Part shown: positions 7,658-17,926 of the stretch, piece after piece
Numbering within the stretch: position 1 is the stretch's first letter
How the letters are laid out: every line of letters starts with the position of its first letter
NCBI GenBank assembly: GCA_963169765.1
Contig: CAUJEN010000192.1
Location: forward strand, 1 to 64,000
DNA length: 64,000 nucleotides
Direction: 5' to 3'
Origin: QWHO01 sp021404945
Lineage (GTDB): Bacteria; Vulcanimicrobiota; Xenobia; Xenobiales; QWHO01
Program-made: the position numbers and the translations under genes
Notes under the pieces: generated by a model
Database searches by the model: none
What the model was told of the DNA's origin: nothing
The model's input: the letters and a program-made list of their open reading frames with translations, nothing else

Positions 7658-10345
7658 TTAGAACTTGAAGCTGAACGAGGAAGAGATTTGGAACCCGCTC
7701 CAGTTGTACGGGTGGGTGCCAAATTGGGGACCGAATGCGATGTTGGCGTTCGGATTGCCCGGGCTCGCAAACACGCGCGGGTCCACGTTGTCCTGCATCC
7801 AGATGTAACGAGCATCCAGACCCCAGGTCATGTTCTCCTCGATATTCCAGACCAGCCGGAGATCCGGATACTTCTGGTTGATATCGATCACGGTGTAGCG
7901 AGAGTTCCCTGAGGCCGCGGCAAAACCATTGTAGACACCCAGAGGATCGAGGTGACCGAAGATGTCGACATTGGTAAACCCGATACCAGCGGTGAAATCG
8001 TCGGTCACGTCGTAGTCGACCGCCAGGCGATAACCACGATTGGTGACGTCCACAAAGTTCTGGTTTTCGGCAGCCAAACCGGCAGCCCCACCAAGGATGC
8101 CGGACATGCCCGAGTTGCGGAACCAGTTGTAGTTACGGAATCCACCCGAGAAGAGGACGCCTCTGTTGGAGCTCTCCTCGTCGAAGAGATACTTGTAACC
8201 GCCGACGATGCCGAAATGCTCCATCCGGCCCTTGTTATCCTCGAGAGGAACGGCCAGAGCGTTCCCACCCGCAGGCGCAAACGTCAACGGATGGTAGCCA
8301 CCAAACACCGGCTCAATGAACCCGGGCGTATACCCGAGAACATTCACATTCGGCGTGCCGGGAGCGATAGAGCCGACAGAGAACCGCACATCCTGCAGAG
8401 AGGACTGTTTCTGGCTCAGGTTCCCGTAGTCGAAGCTGATCCGGCCCGTCGGCAGGAATCGCCAGGTCACCGCGGCACGAATGCCCTCGCGATTGTGCGG
8501 GTAGACCTGAGTGTCATGCAAAGAGTACATGCTGTTGAAGTAGTTGAAGTCGGGCGAGCGCCACAGAGGCGTCGAGATTCCCTCAACCTGAGGAATCTGG
8601 ATGATGAACGGGTCGTAGCGCGAATCCACGGAGAGGTAGTTGGCTTCAACATCGAGCGACTCGTCCAGGAACGAGGCGCCCACCCCGACGCGGAAGGCGT
8701 TTCCGCTGGTCTTAAAAGCCGAGTTCTTCTGTGGCTTGTAGTCACTGTGAGAATACTCGGCCCGAATCCACGGCACGTACTCGTGATCGAACGTATAGTT
8801 GAATGTCACGCCGTAGCTCGTCTGGTCTTGAGGACCGAGAGCGCCGACGTTGGGAATGCCAGCAATCGGCAAGCCCAGGGCGGCAAAGGCGGCCAGCGTT
8901 CCGTCCGGCCGCAACCCGGGGAGGTTGATTCCCGGGACAGGCCTGATGTCGGTCACGCTCCCGATACCGGCCACGTTCGGACTGGCTGCCCCCCCGAGTT
9001 GACCTACGTAGTACCCGCTCGGGTTTACCCAGTTCAGGGTGAAGTTGGGAACCTGAATCAATCCGACCTGCAAGGCCGCACCACCCGATGCCTCGTTGGC
9101 GATGTGCAGGAAATTGACCCGCCCGATTCCCCGGTCCTCGTCAAAGGCCACGGCCACGTTGGCACCCTCAGCGTGGGTGAAGTAACCCTGACCGACAGTC
9201 CCGCCATTGACGATGGGAGCAAACAACGGGTTAATACCGGCGTTGCCATCGGCAATCCGCGTGCCCATCGCTTCCCACTTGAGAATGATATCCTCTTCCT
9301 CATCGAGCGCCACGTCACCCCGCACCTGCATCCCAAAACCGTTCAGGAACTTTGGTCCGTAATAGTTGGGATTCAGCTGCTGCACGTAAGTGATCGAGTC
9401 GTAGCGAGTGTCCTTGAGAGCCCCGAGGCGCAGCTCGGTCTTGCTCGGGTTATGCCGCAACCACACATTATCCAATGTCATCCGGGTGTACGGAGTCTGG
9501 TTCGCCGACTGGATGCCAACCGTACCATTCGAGGCAGTGGTATTTCCGTTGAAGGCGTTGGACAGATAGGGTGCGGTCACCCCATAGTAAGCGTCCACCG
9601 CCTGGTCCCCCTGGCTGCTGTAGGCCACGAACTCGGCATTCGCGTCAATATCATCGCTGACTTTGACGCGTACCCCAAGCAGAGCCGCAGTCGAGAAACC
9701 GGTTCCGGTCGTCAAGGGCCGACCCCCTCGCCAATCGGTCGCGGTCAATACGCCGAAGATGAAGGGGTTGAACGGCAAACCGGCGGCCAAATTACCCGCC
9801 GGAATGATACCTCCCGCACCGGTTGCGGCCCCAACCGCCTGTTGGTAGCTCAGGGTCGGAACCGTTGTTCCCGGGACAGTACTGACCTGACCCGCCGAAC
9901 CCGTATTCTTGAACTGCTGCGCCACCACGCGCGTATTGATCTCACCGTAGAACGTGATCCGCTCGAGCTCGGTGACCCGTTTATCGAGCCGCTCCACGTT
10001 CTCTTCCAGATTCGTGACCCTGACGCCGAGAGCGTTCAACTCTTCTCTCAACGCTTCGACCAGTTTGCGAAGCTCATCGAGCTCAGCCTTGGTCGCGAAG
10101 GTCGCGTGCTCTTGCTCCATTTTGGCCAGGAGCCGAGCGACGATCATCGCCACTTCCCACCGAGAAGCAGCCCGATCACCTTTGAATGTCCCGTCGGGAT
10201 ACCCTTCCACCAGACCTTTGGCTGCCAGTGCTGCCACCGCATCCTTGGCCCAGTGATTATCGGGCACGTCCGGGAACAAAGGCGCAGACAGTGCCGGCGC
10301 TGTGAGCGACAAAAGCGCTACCAGCCCACATAGCTGACGTCTCAT
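7658..10345 (-). CDS. SLH-domain outer-membrane porin (copy 1)
   Basis: The start is the ATG at 10345, which has a GGAGGG ribosome-binding site 9 bases upstream; an ATG seven codons earlier lies in front of that site. The 895-residue product has a signal peptide ending in ALSA, one SLH domain (FPDVPDNHWAKDAV to GYPDGTFKGD, about residues 23-70), a coiled coil with repeated leucines and a heptad pattern (about 75-135), and then a ~750-residue barrel domain rich in Gly, Asn, Tyr and Phe that ends in Phe (SFSFKF), the usual signal for outer-membrane insertion. The SLH domain should bind the cell wall and tether the outer membrane. It is a close paralogue of the next upstream gene. Confidence 0.92.
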   Translation of the reverse strand: MRRQLCGLVALLSLTAPALSAPLFPDVPDNHWAKDAVAALAAKGLVEGYPDGTFKGDRAASRWEVAMIVARLLAKMEQEHATFATKAELDELRKLVEALREELNALGVRVTNLEENVERLDKRVTELERITFYGEINTRVVAQQFKNTGSAGQVSTVPGTTVPTLSYQQAVGAATGAGGIIPAGNLAAGLPFNPFIFGVLTATDWRGGRPLTTGTGFSTAALLGVRVKVSDDIDANAEFVAYSSQGDQAVDAYYGVTAPYLSNAFNGNTTASNGTVGIQSANQTPYTRMTLDNVWLRHNPSKTELRLGALKDTRYDSITYVQQLNPNYYGPKFLNGFGMQVRGDVALDEEEDIILKWEAMGTRIADGNAGINPLFAPIVNGGTVGQGYFTHAEGANVAVAFDEDRGIGRVNFLHIANEASGGAALQVGLIQVPNFTLNWVNPSGYYVGQLGGAASPNVAGIGSVTDIRPVPGINLPGLRPDGTLAAFAALGLPIAGIPNVGALGPQDQTSYGVTFNYTFDHEYVPWIRAEYSHSDYKPQKNSAFKTSGNAFRVGVGASFLDESLDVEANYLSVDSRYDPFIIQIPQVEGISTPLWRSPDFNYFNSMYSLHDTQVYPHNREGIRAAVTWRFLPTGRISFDYGNLSQKQSSLQDVRFSVGSIAPGTPNVNVLGYTPGFIEPVFGGYHPLTFAPAGGNALAVPLEDNKGRMEHFGIVGGYKYLFDEESSNRGVLFSGGFRNYNWFRNSGMSGILGGAAGLAAENQNFVDVTNRGYRLAVDYDVTDDFTAGIGFTNVDIFGHLDPLGVYNGFAAASGNSRYTVIDINQKYPDLRLVWNIEENMTWGLDARYIWMQDNVDPRVFASPGNPNANIAFGPQFGTHPYNWSGFQISSSFSFKF

Positions 10346-10670
10346 GGACGTTCGCCCTCCACTCATAGTCTTGAACTGCTGCGCGATAGTCCCGATGCCT
10401 CATCCACCAAAACGAGTGTCTGACGTTTCCTCGCACGACGCCGAGATACCGGGGTCTATCCACAGCGGTCCTCCCCACACGCTTGAAGAAAGTCCTACTC
10501 TTCGAACACGCCAAAAACCAGGCCCGTCAACGTCTTTATCCAACGTGACCCTGGAATCGAACAGTCCCGAGCTTGATTTTCCCTCAAACTGAGGCCCCAT
10601 CTCCTTCACCGCTCGAACGAAACTTCCTGCCCTGCCCCGAGGGATTTCCGACCAGGCCTTCGGGTGCTAG
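10346..10670. other. Intergenic region upstream of SLH porin copy 1
   Basis: About 325 bases between the start of porin copy 1 and the terminator of copy 2. It must hold the promoter and leader of copy 1 on the minus strand. I see no clear -35/-10 pair and no convincing hairpin apart from the ribosome-binding site next to the start. Confidence 0.5.
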
Positions 10671-10698
10671 AAAAAAGACCCGCCCTCGCGGGCGGGTC
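10671..10698 (-). terminator. Rho-independent terminator of the second SLH porin
   Basis: A 9-bp GC-rich perfect stem (10677-10685 with 10690-10698) has a 4-base loop. On the minus strand it is followed by six Ts (plus-strand A run 10671-10676). It ends the transcript of porin copy 2 and separates it from copy 1. Confidence 0.93.
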
Positions 10699-10727
10699 CT
10701 CTTTCTAGCCGTCAGGCAGCTTCGTTC

Positions 10728-13502
10728 TTAGAAGCGGACCTTGAAGGCAGTCGTGACCTGATAGCCGGTCCACCGAAGCGGGTGGCTCGTCGTACCGATG
10801 TTGTTCGTTCCGACCGGAGCCGCGCCCGGAGCCACTGCTCCGCCCACAAACAGCGGCTGAGCCGCAACGTTGTCGCTCGTGTCAAAGAACCGCAGGTCCA
10901 GATCCCAACTGGTGTTGGCCGACACGTCGAAGGTCGTCCCGATGAAGGGCGAGATCTGCTCGGTATCGAGGTTGCGGAACGTCGTGCTCCCCGTGTTAAA
11001 CGCAAAGTGATTGTAAACGCCGGCGGGGTCATAGTGACCACCGTAGGCAGACCAATCCGCACCGGCTCGCAGACTCCACTGGTCGCTGGCTTCCCAGCCA
11101 ATCTGACCGTGCAATTGCTGGACGGTGATGTCCACGTGGTTCTGGCTCCCGCCCAGACCGGCCGCCAGGCCGGAAGCGCGGAAGAAGTCGTTCTGCTCGT
11201 AGCCCAGGTCGATCTTGATGCGCGGGTCATCAAACTTGTAGCTGATGCCCAGGCCCCAACCCGTCTGACGGCCACGGTTGTTCTCAAGCGGGGCCAGTGA
11301 GCCCGGTGCGAACGAGTTGGCCGACTGAGCGCCATACACGTTCGGGTGGGCAAAGCCCATGAAAACCGGATCCATCCAACCGGGAGCGAAGCCCACGACG
11401 TCGTTGGTCGGAACCAGAGCCGCAATGCTGCTATTCGGAATCAACACGTCATAGAGGCTGGTGCGCTTCTGGTTCAGGAACTGCGCGTGAGCATAGGCCA
11501 GACCCCTGCGCTCGTTGAAGCGCCACTGCCCGTTGAACCGGAAGCCTTCCCGGTTGTGAGGGTAGAGTTTGGTGTCGTGCAGCGAATACAGCCCGCTGAA
11601 GTAATTCAGGTCCGGGATGCGGAACGCTCCACCGACGCCAGCCGGGTACTGGAGCACGAACGGGTCGTAGGTCGGATCCACCGTCAGATAACCCAGCGAC
11701 AGATCCAGATCGCCGTCGAGCAAGTTGGCGCCGACCTCGAGGTGGCCGAGATCACCGCCGCGCTCGAAAGCGCTGTTCTTGTTCGACTTATAATCGGTGT
11801 GGGCATACTCGCCGCTAACGTAAATCCCAGCGTCGCCGTCACCGATGTCCCACGTATAAGCAGCCGAAGCGCCATACATGTTCTGCGACTGGGGACCGAA
11901 AGCACCGGCCATGCCGGTCAGCATCCCGAGGGAGTTATCCAGCGCGGGATTCCAACCAGGAACCGGACGGGTATCGGTCGTCGAGCCAGGGCCAGCCGTA
12001 AGAGCCGAGCCGGCGCCCAGCTGATTCACGAAGAAACCCGCCGGGTTGACCCACTGCAGAGGACTCCAGGTGGCGCCACCGCTGTAGGCCGCACTGCCCG
12101 CCAGCGGGATTCCACCGATCGGGATCGTGACGCCCCCAGCCGGGACGTTCAGCATCTGCCCACCGACGGCAACGCCGGCAAAGCCCGGAGCCAGGCCAGC
12201 GGCAGCAAGGCCGCCGCTACCCGTCGCACCCACCACAAGAGGACCACCGGCGCTCTGCTCCTGAGCGGCGCGCGCGAAGTTGACCTTCACATGACCACCC
12301 TCGAACTCAAAGCCAAGGTTGGCACCGAGCAGCCAGTTCTGGTAGTTGCCAGGCACGACACCGGAGATGTTTCCATCACCCAGGCGAGTTCCCATGGCTT
12401 CCCAGCGCAGCACACCCGTATCGCTGACATCCACCCGGCCCTGAACATCAAAGCCATAGCTATCCAGGTAGGTGTTTCCGAAAGCGTTCGGGTTCCAGGT
12501 ACCCACATACATCGTCCGATCCATGTTGGTCTCGCCGAACGAGCCCAGGATCAACTTGGTCTGCGACGGGTTGTGCAGCACCCAGAAGTTATCTAGATTC
12601 ATGCGGGTGAACGGCTGATTGCTCAGCCCGGTCGCGCCCGCGGCAGCGGCAGCGAAATTGCCCTGGAACTGGTTGTTCAAGAACGGCGCAGTGACGCCAT
12701 AATAAGCGTCGACCAGAGCATCACCCTGCGAGGTGAAGGCAGAGAACTCGGCGCCGGCGTCGATATCGTCGGACACGCGAATCCGCAGGCCCAGCACCCC
12801 ACGCATGGTGAAGCCGGTTCCGTTGGTCAGGGGACGGCCGTTCCGCAGATCGACCGCTGGCATCACGCCGTGCACCTCGGGCCGCAGGAACGCGCCTGTG
12901 GCCGAGCCGATGGCATTGGCCGGCACGCCAGCGATAGCAGCCCCACCGTAGTTCACGCCCACAGGCCCGAACACGGCCCCCGGAACCAGGGTAGCCGGGT
13001 TAACCACCACAGCACCGGCAGTCAAGCCGTTGCGCAGGCGGCTGTTCGCCGTCTTGAAGCTCTGAGCAGTCCCGCGAGCTTCCATGTAACCATAGAAAGT
13101 GATCCGCTCGAGTTCGCTCACGCGCTTATCGAGACGACTGACGTTCTCCTCGAGATTGGTGACGCGAACGCCGAGGGCGTCGAGCTCTTCACGCAGAGCA
13201 TTGACGAGCTTACGCAACTCCTCCAGCTCAGCTTTGGTAGCAAACGTAGCGTGCTCCTGCTCCATCTTGGCGAGCAGGCGCGCAACAATCATGGCAACTT
13301 CCCAACGAGTTGCCGCACGATCTCCCTTGAATGTCCCGTCCGGGTAACCCTCGACAAGACCCTTGGCCGCCAACGCCGCAACGGCGTCCTTGGCCCAGTG
13401 GTTGTCGGGCACGTCCGGGAACAAGGGCGCAGACATCGCCGGCAGTGTCAACGTGGCCGTAACGACCAGCGAGGCGATAGCCGACTGAATGCGCTTGTTC
13501 AT
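10728..13502 (-). CDS. SLH-domain outer-membrane porin (copy 2)
   Basis: The 924-residue product starts at an ATG behind AAGGAGG. It has a signal peptide (to AMSA), one SLH domain nearly identical to that of the neighbouring porin, a matching coiled coil, and a ~780-residue barrel ending in Phe (FKVRF). The first ~140 residues are almost the same in both copies while the barrels differ much more, with shared blocks such as SLHDTKLYPHNREG. The pattern suggests an ancestral duplication with selection or conversion on the anchor half and divergence of the channel half. A hairpin in the mRNA leader lies just ahead of the ribosome-binding site. Confidence 0.92.
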   Translation of the reverse strand: MNKRIQSAIASLVVTATLTLPAMSAPLFPDVPDNHWAKDAVAALAAKGLVEGYPDGTFKGDRAATRWEVAMIVARLLAKMEQEHATFATKAELEELRKLVNALREELDALGVRVTNLEENVSRLDKRVSELERITFYGYMEARGTAQSFKTANSRLRNGLTAGAVVVNPATLVPGAVFGPVGVNYGGAAIAGVPANAIGSATGAFLRPEVHGVMPAVDLRNGRPLTNGTGFTMRGVLGLRIRVSDDIDAGAEFSAFTSQGDALVDAYYGVTAPFLNNQFQGNFAAAAAGATGLSNQPFTRMNLDNFWVLHNPSQTKLILGSFGETNMDRTMYVGTWNPNAFGNTYLDSYGFDVQGRVDVSDTGVLRWEAMGTRLGDGNISGVVPGNYQNWLLGANLGFEFEGGHVKVNFARAAQEQSAGGPLVVGATGSGGLAAAGLAPGFAGVAVGGQMLNVPAGGVTIPIGGIPLAGSAAYSGGATWSPLQWVNPAGFFVNQLGAGSALTAGPGSTTDTRPVPGWNPALDNSLGMLTGMAGAFGPQSQNMYGASAAYTWDIGDGDAGIYVSGEYAHTDYKSNKNSAFERGGDLGHLEVGANLLDGDLDLSLGYLTVDPTYDPFVLQYPAGVGGAFRIPDLNYFSGLYSLHDTKLYPHNREGFRFNGQWRFNERRGLAYAHAQFLNQKRTSLYDVLIPNSSIAALVPTNDVVGFAPGWMDPVFMGFAHPNVYGAQSANSFAPGSLAPLENNRGRQTGWGLGISYKFDDPRIKIDLGYEQNDFFRASGLAAGLGGSQNHVDITVQQLHGQIGWEASDQWSLRAGADWSAYGGHYDPAGVYNHFAFNTGSTTFRNLDTEQISPFIGTTFDVSANTSWDLDLRFFDTSDNVAAQPLFVGGAVAPGAAPVGTNNIGTTSHPLRWTGYQVTTAFKVRF

Positions 13503-13525
13503 CGCTTGTCTTCCTCCTTGTTTTA

Positions 13526-13552
13526 TTGAGTCTGGCGAGGAGCCAGCCTCAA
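13526..13552 (-). promoter_or_regulatory. Hairpin in the 5' leader of porin copy 2
   Basis: A 10-bp stem with one internal mismatch (13526-13530 and 13532-13536 with 13542-13546 and 13548-13552) and a 5-base loop lies immediately upstream of the AAGGAGG site. Such leader hairpins often protect abundant mRNAs from decay; that role is inferred. Confidence 0.55.
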
Positions 13553-13980
13553 CAAGGACCCGAGGGAGTACCGTCTGAGCTTCCTAGAAGTTTCCTCAAA
13601 ATTCGTCCCTTGAGCCCCGTCTCGAGCATTATCCTCGCGACTAACCTTTTCTCCGATTGCGGCCCGGATCCCCTCACACCTCCAGTCAACCCGTATCGAC
13701 CGCAAACCAAATCCTTATACATTACAAGCGAAGCAGTGGAGTCGGCCTCCCGACGCCCCCGTCCTTCGCCCATCAAGTTTCTTTAGTTTTTCTCAAGCAT
13801 CCGCCCCTTCGACGATGCCCATCTTAGATCCTTCTTCGAGTCGAAAACCCATTCTCTTTGCCAACCGAAGGTCGGCTTTTTGAAGGCGAGACTCGGAGTA
13901 GAATTCAATTCGGTGCCCCTGCTTCGCTTCCCATGCGAAGACTCCTTCCGAACATCAAACGTTCTCCTCCCACAAAAGAT
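13553..13980. other. Intergenic region between prfB and porin copy 2
   Basis: About 430 bases that hold the promoter of porin copy 2 on the minus strand and the end of the prfB transcript. An imperfect hairpin at about 13860-13877 is followed by five Ts on the plus strand, which is the wrong direction for prfB. A TATAAG-like box lies near 13720 on the minus strand without a good -35. No coding sequence seen. Confidence 0.5.
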
Positions 13981-15127
13981 TCAGTCTTCCTCAGCAGCCG
14001 AGCCCCCGTCGCTTGTCGTCGGCTCGCGCCCCAGTCGGCGCCGAGCCTCCAGCCAACCGCGCAAAAAGGCGTTCAGGTCCCCGTCGAGCACCCCCTGAAC
14101 ATCCGCAGTGTCCACGCCGGTTCTGCGGTCCTTGACCTGAGTATAAGGCTGCAGCACGTAGCTTCGAATCTGGTTGGCCCAGGCCGCCTCGCGATGCTCT
14201 CCCTTGATGGCCGCAAGCCTCTCCATCCGCTCGGACTGCTGCAGCTCATAGAGTTTGGATTTCAGGATGCGCATGGCGGTCGCCCGATTGGAGTGCTGGG
14301 AGCGCTCGTTCTGGCAGGCCACCACGATGCCGGTCGCCAGATGGGTGATACGGATGGCTGAATCGGTCTTGTTCACGTGCTGCCCGCCCGCTCCCGAAGA
14401 TCGGTAGGTATCCACCTTGAGATCCTCGGGCCGAATCTCCACCTCATGCTCGTCATCGATCTCGGGAGTGACCTCGACCCGGGCAAAGGCAGTATGGCGA
14501 CGTCGCGCCTGATCGAAAGGAGAGATGCGCACCAGGCGATGCACTCCCCGCTCTCCCTGGAGCAGGCCGTAGGCCTGTGGCCCGGTCACGAAAATCGTGC
14601 CCGAGTGAATCCCTGCCTCATCCCCGGGGGAGCGATCGGCCAGCTCCACCTTGAAGCCGGCATCTTCTCCCCATCTGATGTACATACGTAACAACATGTC
14701 GGCCCAGTCCTGCGCGTCCGTTCCACCCGAGCCGGCGTGCACCGACAGGATTGCCGATGCCTGGTCATGATCGCCAGAAAGGAGCGAGCGCGTTTCCGCC
14801 CTGTCCAGATTGGCCTCCAGCTCGCGCGCGACGCGCTCGACCTCGGCCACCTCCTCGGGCCTTTCCTCGCTGGCCAATTCGAGCCACTCTTCCAGATCCC
14901 GGACCTGCTTCTCCAGGGCTTCCCAGGTCTCGATGGCTTGCTTGTGGTGATTCAGCTCGGCGACGAGAATGCGGGCCTCGCTGGGACGATCCCAAACACC
15001 CTCCGAGGAAAGCCTTCGCTCGAGCTCTTCGGCCTTGACGCGATGCTGGTCCAGGTCAAAGGTAGTCGCGCATCCGGCTCATCCGGGCGCGCAACTGTTC
15101 CAGGTTGGTTGTGTACTGAGCTAACAT
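13981..15127 (-). CDS. prfB: Peptide chain release factor 2, with programmed +1 frameshift
   Basis: Translation starts at the ATG at 15127 (AAGGAG 8 bases upstream) and reads 23 codons to an in-frame TGA at 15058-15056. The stop sits in CTT-TGA-C, the classic RF2 frameshift site. Slipping +1 gives Leu-Asp-Leu-Asp-Gln and continues through a frame open to 13981. The joined product is about 381 residues. The SPF stop-recognition motif (VRISPFDQ) and the catalytic GGQ (SSGAGGQHVNKT) are present. RF2 ends translation at UGA and UAA and controls its own level through the frameshift. An AGGGGG-like stimulator before the slip site is not obvious. It lies 103 bases downstream of secA, a common bacterial order. 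Confidence 0.95.
15055..15061 (-). promoter_or_regulatory. prfB: Programmed frameshift site of prfB
   Basis: The heptamer CTTTGAC on the minus strand contains Leu codon CTT, the in-frame UGA and the following C. When RF2 is scarce, the ribosome slips forward one base and avoids the stop. Confidence 0.93.
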
Positions 15128-15230
15128 CGCATACTCCTTGATTGACAGTGGCCGGTCGCACCCCCCGGGCCACCTTCCCCTGGGAAGGCTAAAAAACGAG
15201 CTGTACCTGGCGCGGTCCAGGCGACCAAGC

Positions 15231-17828
15231 TCAGTTCTCGGCCGGATAGTGGCACTTCTTCCATTTCTTGCCGCTCCCACACCAGCACGGGTCGTTGCGA
15301 CCCATCTTCTGCACCACCCGGCGCACAGTGTGACCGCGCCCGGCTTCGTCCCGGTTGGTTCGGGTGGCCTGCATGGTCTTTTCTTCCTGCACTTCCGCGC
15401 CCTGCTTGACCTCCAGCTTGAAGAGCAGCCTCACGGTGTCTTCCATGATACGCTGCTTGAGGGCCTCGAACTCCTGAAATGCCTCGCGGATGAACTCGAT
15501 CTGAGGGTCCTTCTGGCCGTAGCCGCGCAGACCGATGCCCTCGCGCAGCATGTCGATCGACTCCAGGTGATCGATCCACTTCTCGTCCAGTGTCGTCAAC
15601 AGAATGTGCTTCTCGAAGGCCTGCATCAAATCGGGACCCAGGCGCTCGGCCTTGGCATTGTAGAAACTCTTGGCCCAGCTGGCCAGTTTCTCGCTGATCG
15701 CATCTCGGGCCAGCCCCTCAAGCCCGTCCACCGAGGCTTCATCGGGGAAATCGAGCATGTCCTTAAGATTGTCAAACACACTGTCCAGGTCCCAGTCCTC
15801 GGGGGGGGCCTCCAGTGGCAACGACTGACGCATCTCGCTCTCCACGATCTGATCCACGAAGTGCAAAACCTGGGGGCGCAGCGACTCTCCCTTGAGAATC
15901 CGGTCACGCTCTTCATAGATGATCCGCCGTTGCTCGTTCATGGTGTCGTCATACTTGAGCACGTTCTTGCGGATGTCGAAATGGTGACTCTCGACCTTCT
16001 GCTGGGCGTTCTCGATGCCCTTGGTGACAAGGCCGCTCTCGATAGGGACGTCCTCCTCCACCTTGAGCCACTCCATGGCCGTCTTGATGCGGTCGGACCC
16101 AAACAAACGCATCAACTCGTCGTCTAGCCCCACGTAAAAGCGTGAGCTGCCCGGGTCCCCTTGACGGCCCGCCCGACCTCGCAACTGGTTATCGATCCGT
16201 CGTGACTCATGACGCTCAGTACCAAGGATGTGCAGTCCACCTGCCTCGCGCACCTTTTGGGCGTCTTCGCTCACCGGGGGGTTGCCCCCAAGAATGATGT
16301 CCACTCCGCGACCGGCCATGTTGGTGGCAATGGTCACCGCGCCGGGGCGCCCGGCCTGGGCGATAATTTGCGCTTCCTTTTCGTGGTACTTGGCGTTCAA
16401 CACCTCATGCTTGATGCCACGCCGCTTGAGAAGTTGGGAGAGTTGCTCGGACTTTTCAATCGAGCGCGTACCGACCAGCACCGGGCGGCCCTTCTCGTGC
16501 ATCTGCACGATCTCTTCCACGGCTGCTTTGAACTTGATGGCCTCGTTCTTGTAGACCAGATCCGAGTAGTCCTTACGCGAAATTGCACGATTGGTTGGAA
16601 TCACGACCACATCCACGTTGTAAATCTCGCGGAACTCCCGCTCCTCTGTGGCCGCCGTGCCGGTCATCCCGGCGAGCTTCTTGTACATTTTGAAGTAGTT
16701 CTGGAAGGTAATGGAGGCCAGTGTCTGATCCTCCTGGCGAACCTTGACGCCCTCTTTGGCCTCAATGGCCTGGTGCAGACCGTCCGAATAGCGACGACCG
16801 AACATCAGGCGACCGGTGAACTCGTCCACGATCACGATCTCGCCATCCTTGATGACGTACTCAATCTCGTTGCGATAGCACTCCTTGGCTCGCAGCGCGT
16901 TATTGATATAGTGGGCCAATTCCGAATTCTCAAAGTCATAGAGGTTTTCGATATTGAGAATGCCCTCCACGCGCTCGACACCCTCCTCGGTCAGGGGAGC
17001 GGTCTTGGCCTTCTCCTCGACCGTGTAATCGCGATCGCGCTGGAGTTGGGAAGCGATCTTGGCGAACTTTTGGTACTGATCGGTCGACTTGCGTCCTCTG
17101 CCCGAGATAATGAGCGGGGTGCGGGCCTCGTCGATCAAAATCGAGTCCACCTCATCCACGATTGCGAACTGAAGGCCGCGCTGCACCTTCTGGTCGAGCG
17201 CCCAGACCATATTGTCGCGCAAATAATCGAAACCATACTCATTATTGGTTCCGTAGGTGATGTCTGCCTGGTAGGCTTCGCGTCGCGAGACCGGACGCAG
17301 GTGGCGCAGCCCCTCGTCTTCGATCTCCACGGTCGGGTCGTAGAGATAAGCGACATCGTGGTTGATGATCCCCACGCTCAGACCGAGGGCGTGATAGACG
17401 GGGGCCATCCAGCGCCCGTCGCGCTTGGCCAGGTAATCGTTCACGGTGATGAGGTGGGCTCCCTTGCCCTCCAGCGCATTCAAATAGAGCGGACAGGTGG
17501 CTACCAGGGTCTTGCCTTCACCGGTTCGCATCTCCGCAATGCGGCCTTGATGGAGAACGATCCCGCCGATCATCTGCACGTCAAAGTGACGCATGCTCAT
17601 CTTTTGTCGGCTGACTTCACGCACCAGGGCAAAGGCCTCGGGCAATAGCTGATCCAGGGTCTCCCCTTTGGACAAACGCTCTCGGAAGTTGCTGGTGCGT
17701 CCCTTCATCTCGGTCTCGGAGATGTTCTCGACCGACTTCTCAAGAGCGTTGATTTTATCGACGATAGTTCGGATCTTCTTGATCTCACGAGCGTTGGAAT
17801 CGAAGATCCCTTTCAATAAACCGAGCAT
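15231..17828 (-). CDS. secA: Preprotein translocase ATPase SecA
   Basis: The 865-residue protein is a full-length SecA motor, which pushes unfolded preproteins through SecYEG. Visible features are the Walker A loop MRTGEGKT (100-107), the Walker B region with DEVDSILIDEART, the second nucleotide-binding fold with VGTRSIEKSE and NMAGRGVDIILGG, the GRAGRQGDPGSSRF motif, and the C-terminal zinc motif C-x-C-x8-C-H in PCWCGSGKKWKKCH that binds SecB or ribosomes. It follows the YVTN protein gene after about 100 bases and precedes prfB. Cytoplasmic and membrane-associated. Confidence 0.98.
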   Translation of the reverse strand: MLGLLKGIFDSNAREIKKIRTIVDKINALEKSVENISETEMKGRTSNFRERLSKGETLDQLLPEAFALVREVSRQKMSMRHFDVQMIGGIVLHQGRIAEMRTGEGKTLVATCPLYLNALEGKGAHLITVNDYLAKRDGRWMAPVYHALGLSVGIINHDVAYLYDPTVEIEDEGLRHLRPVSRREAYQADITYGTNNEYGFDYLRDNMVWALDQKVQRGLQFAIVDEVDSILIDEARTPLIISGRGRKSTDQYQKFAKIASQLQRDRDYTVEEKAKTAPLTEEGVERVEGILNIENLYDFENSELAHYINNALRAKECYRNEIEYVIKDGEIVIVDEFTGRLMFGRRYSDGLHQAIEAKEGVKVRQEDQTLASITFQNYFKMYKKLAGMTGTAATEEREFREIYNVDVVVIPTNRAISRKDYSDLVYKNEAIKFKAAVEEIVQMHEKGRPVLVGTRSIEKSEQLSQLLKRRGIKHEVLNAKYHEKEAQIIAQAGRPGAVTIATNMAGRGVDIILGGNPPVSEDAQKVREAGGLHILGTERHESRRIDNQLRGRAGRQGDPGSSRFYVGLDDELMRLFGSDRIKTAMEWLKVEEDVPIESGLVTKGIENAQQKVESHHFDIRKNVLKYDDTMNEQRRIIYEERDRILKGESLRPQVLHFVDQIVESEMRQSLPLEAPPEDWDLDSVFDNLKDMLDFPDEASVDGLEGLARDAISEKLASWAKSFYNAKAERLGPDLMQAFEKHILLTTLDEKWIDHLESIDMLREGIGLRGYGQKDPQIEFIREAFQEFEALKQRIMEDTVRLLFKLEVKQGAEVQEEKTMQATRTNRDEAGRGHTVRRVVQKMGRNDPCWCGSGKKWKKCHYPAEN

Positions 17829-17926
17829 GTTCTCACCGAAACGCGCGCCGCAGGGCGCGCAAAGTCAAAGTCAAGCGCCTTAACTTATGCGAAGGAGTCG
17901 CTTCTCCTCTTTCGGACCTGCACCCA

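Noticed and set aside
7952..10333. 793-codon plus-strand open frame
   Set aside because: It is the antisense of the SLH porin, with His/Arg/Val-rich composition and no family pattern or ribosome-binding site.
16209..17648. 479-codon plus-strand open frame
   Set aside because: Antisense of secA, which is unmistakable.
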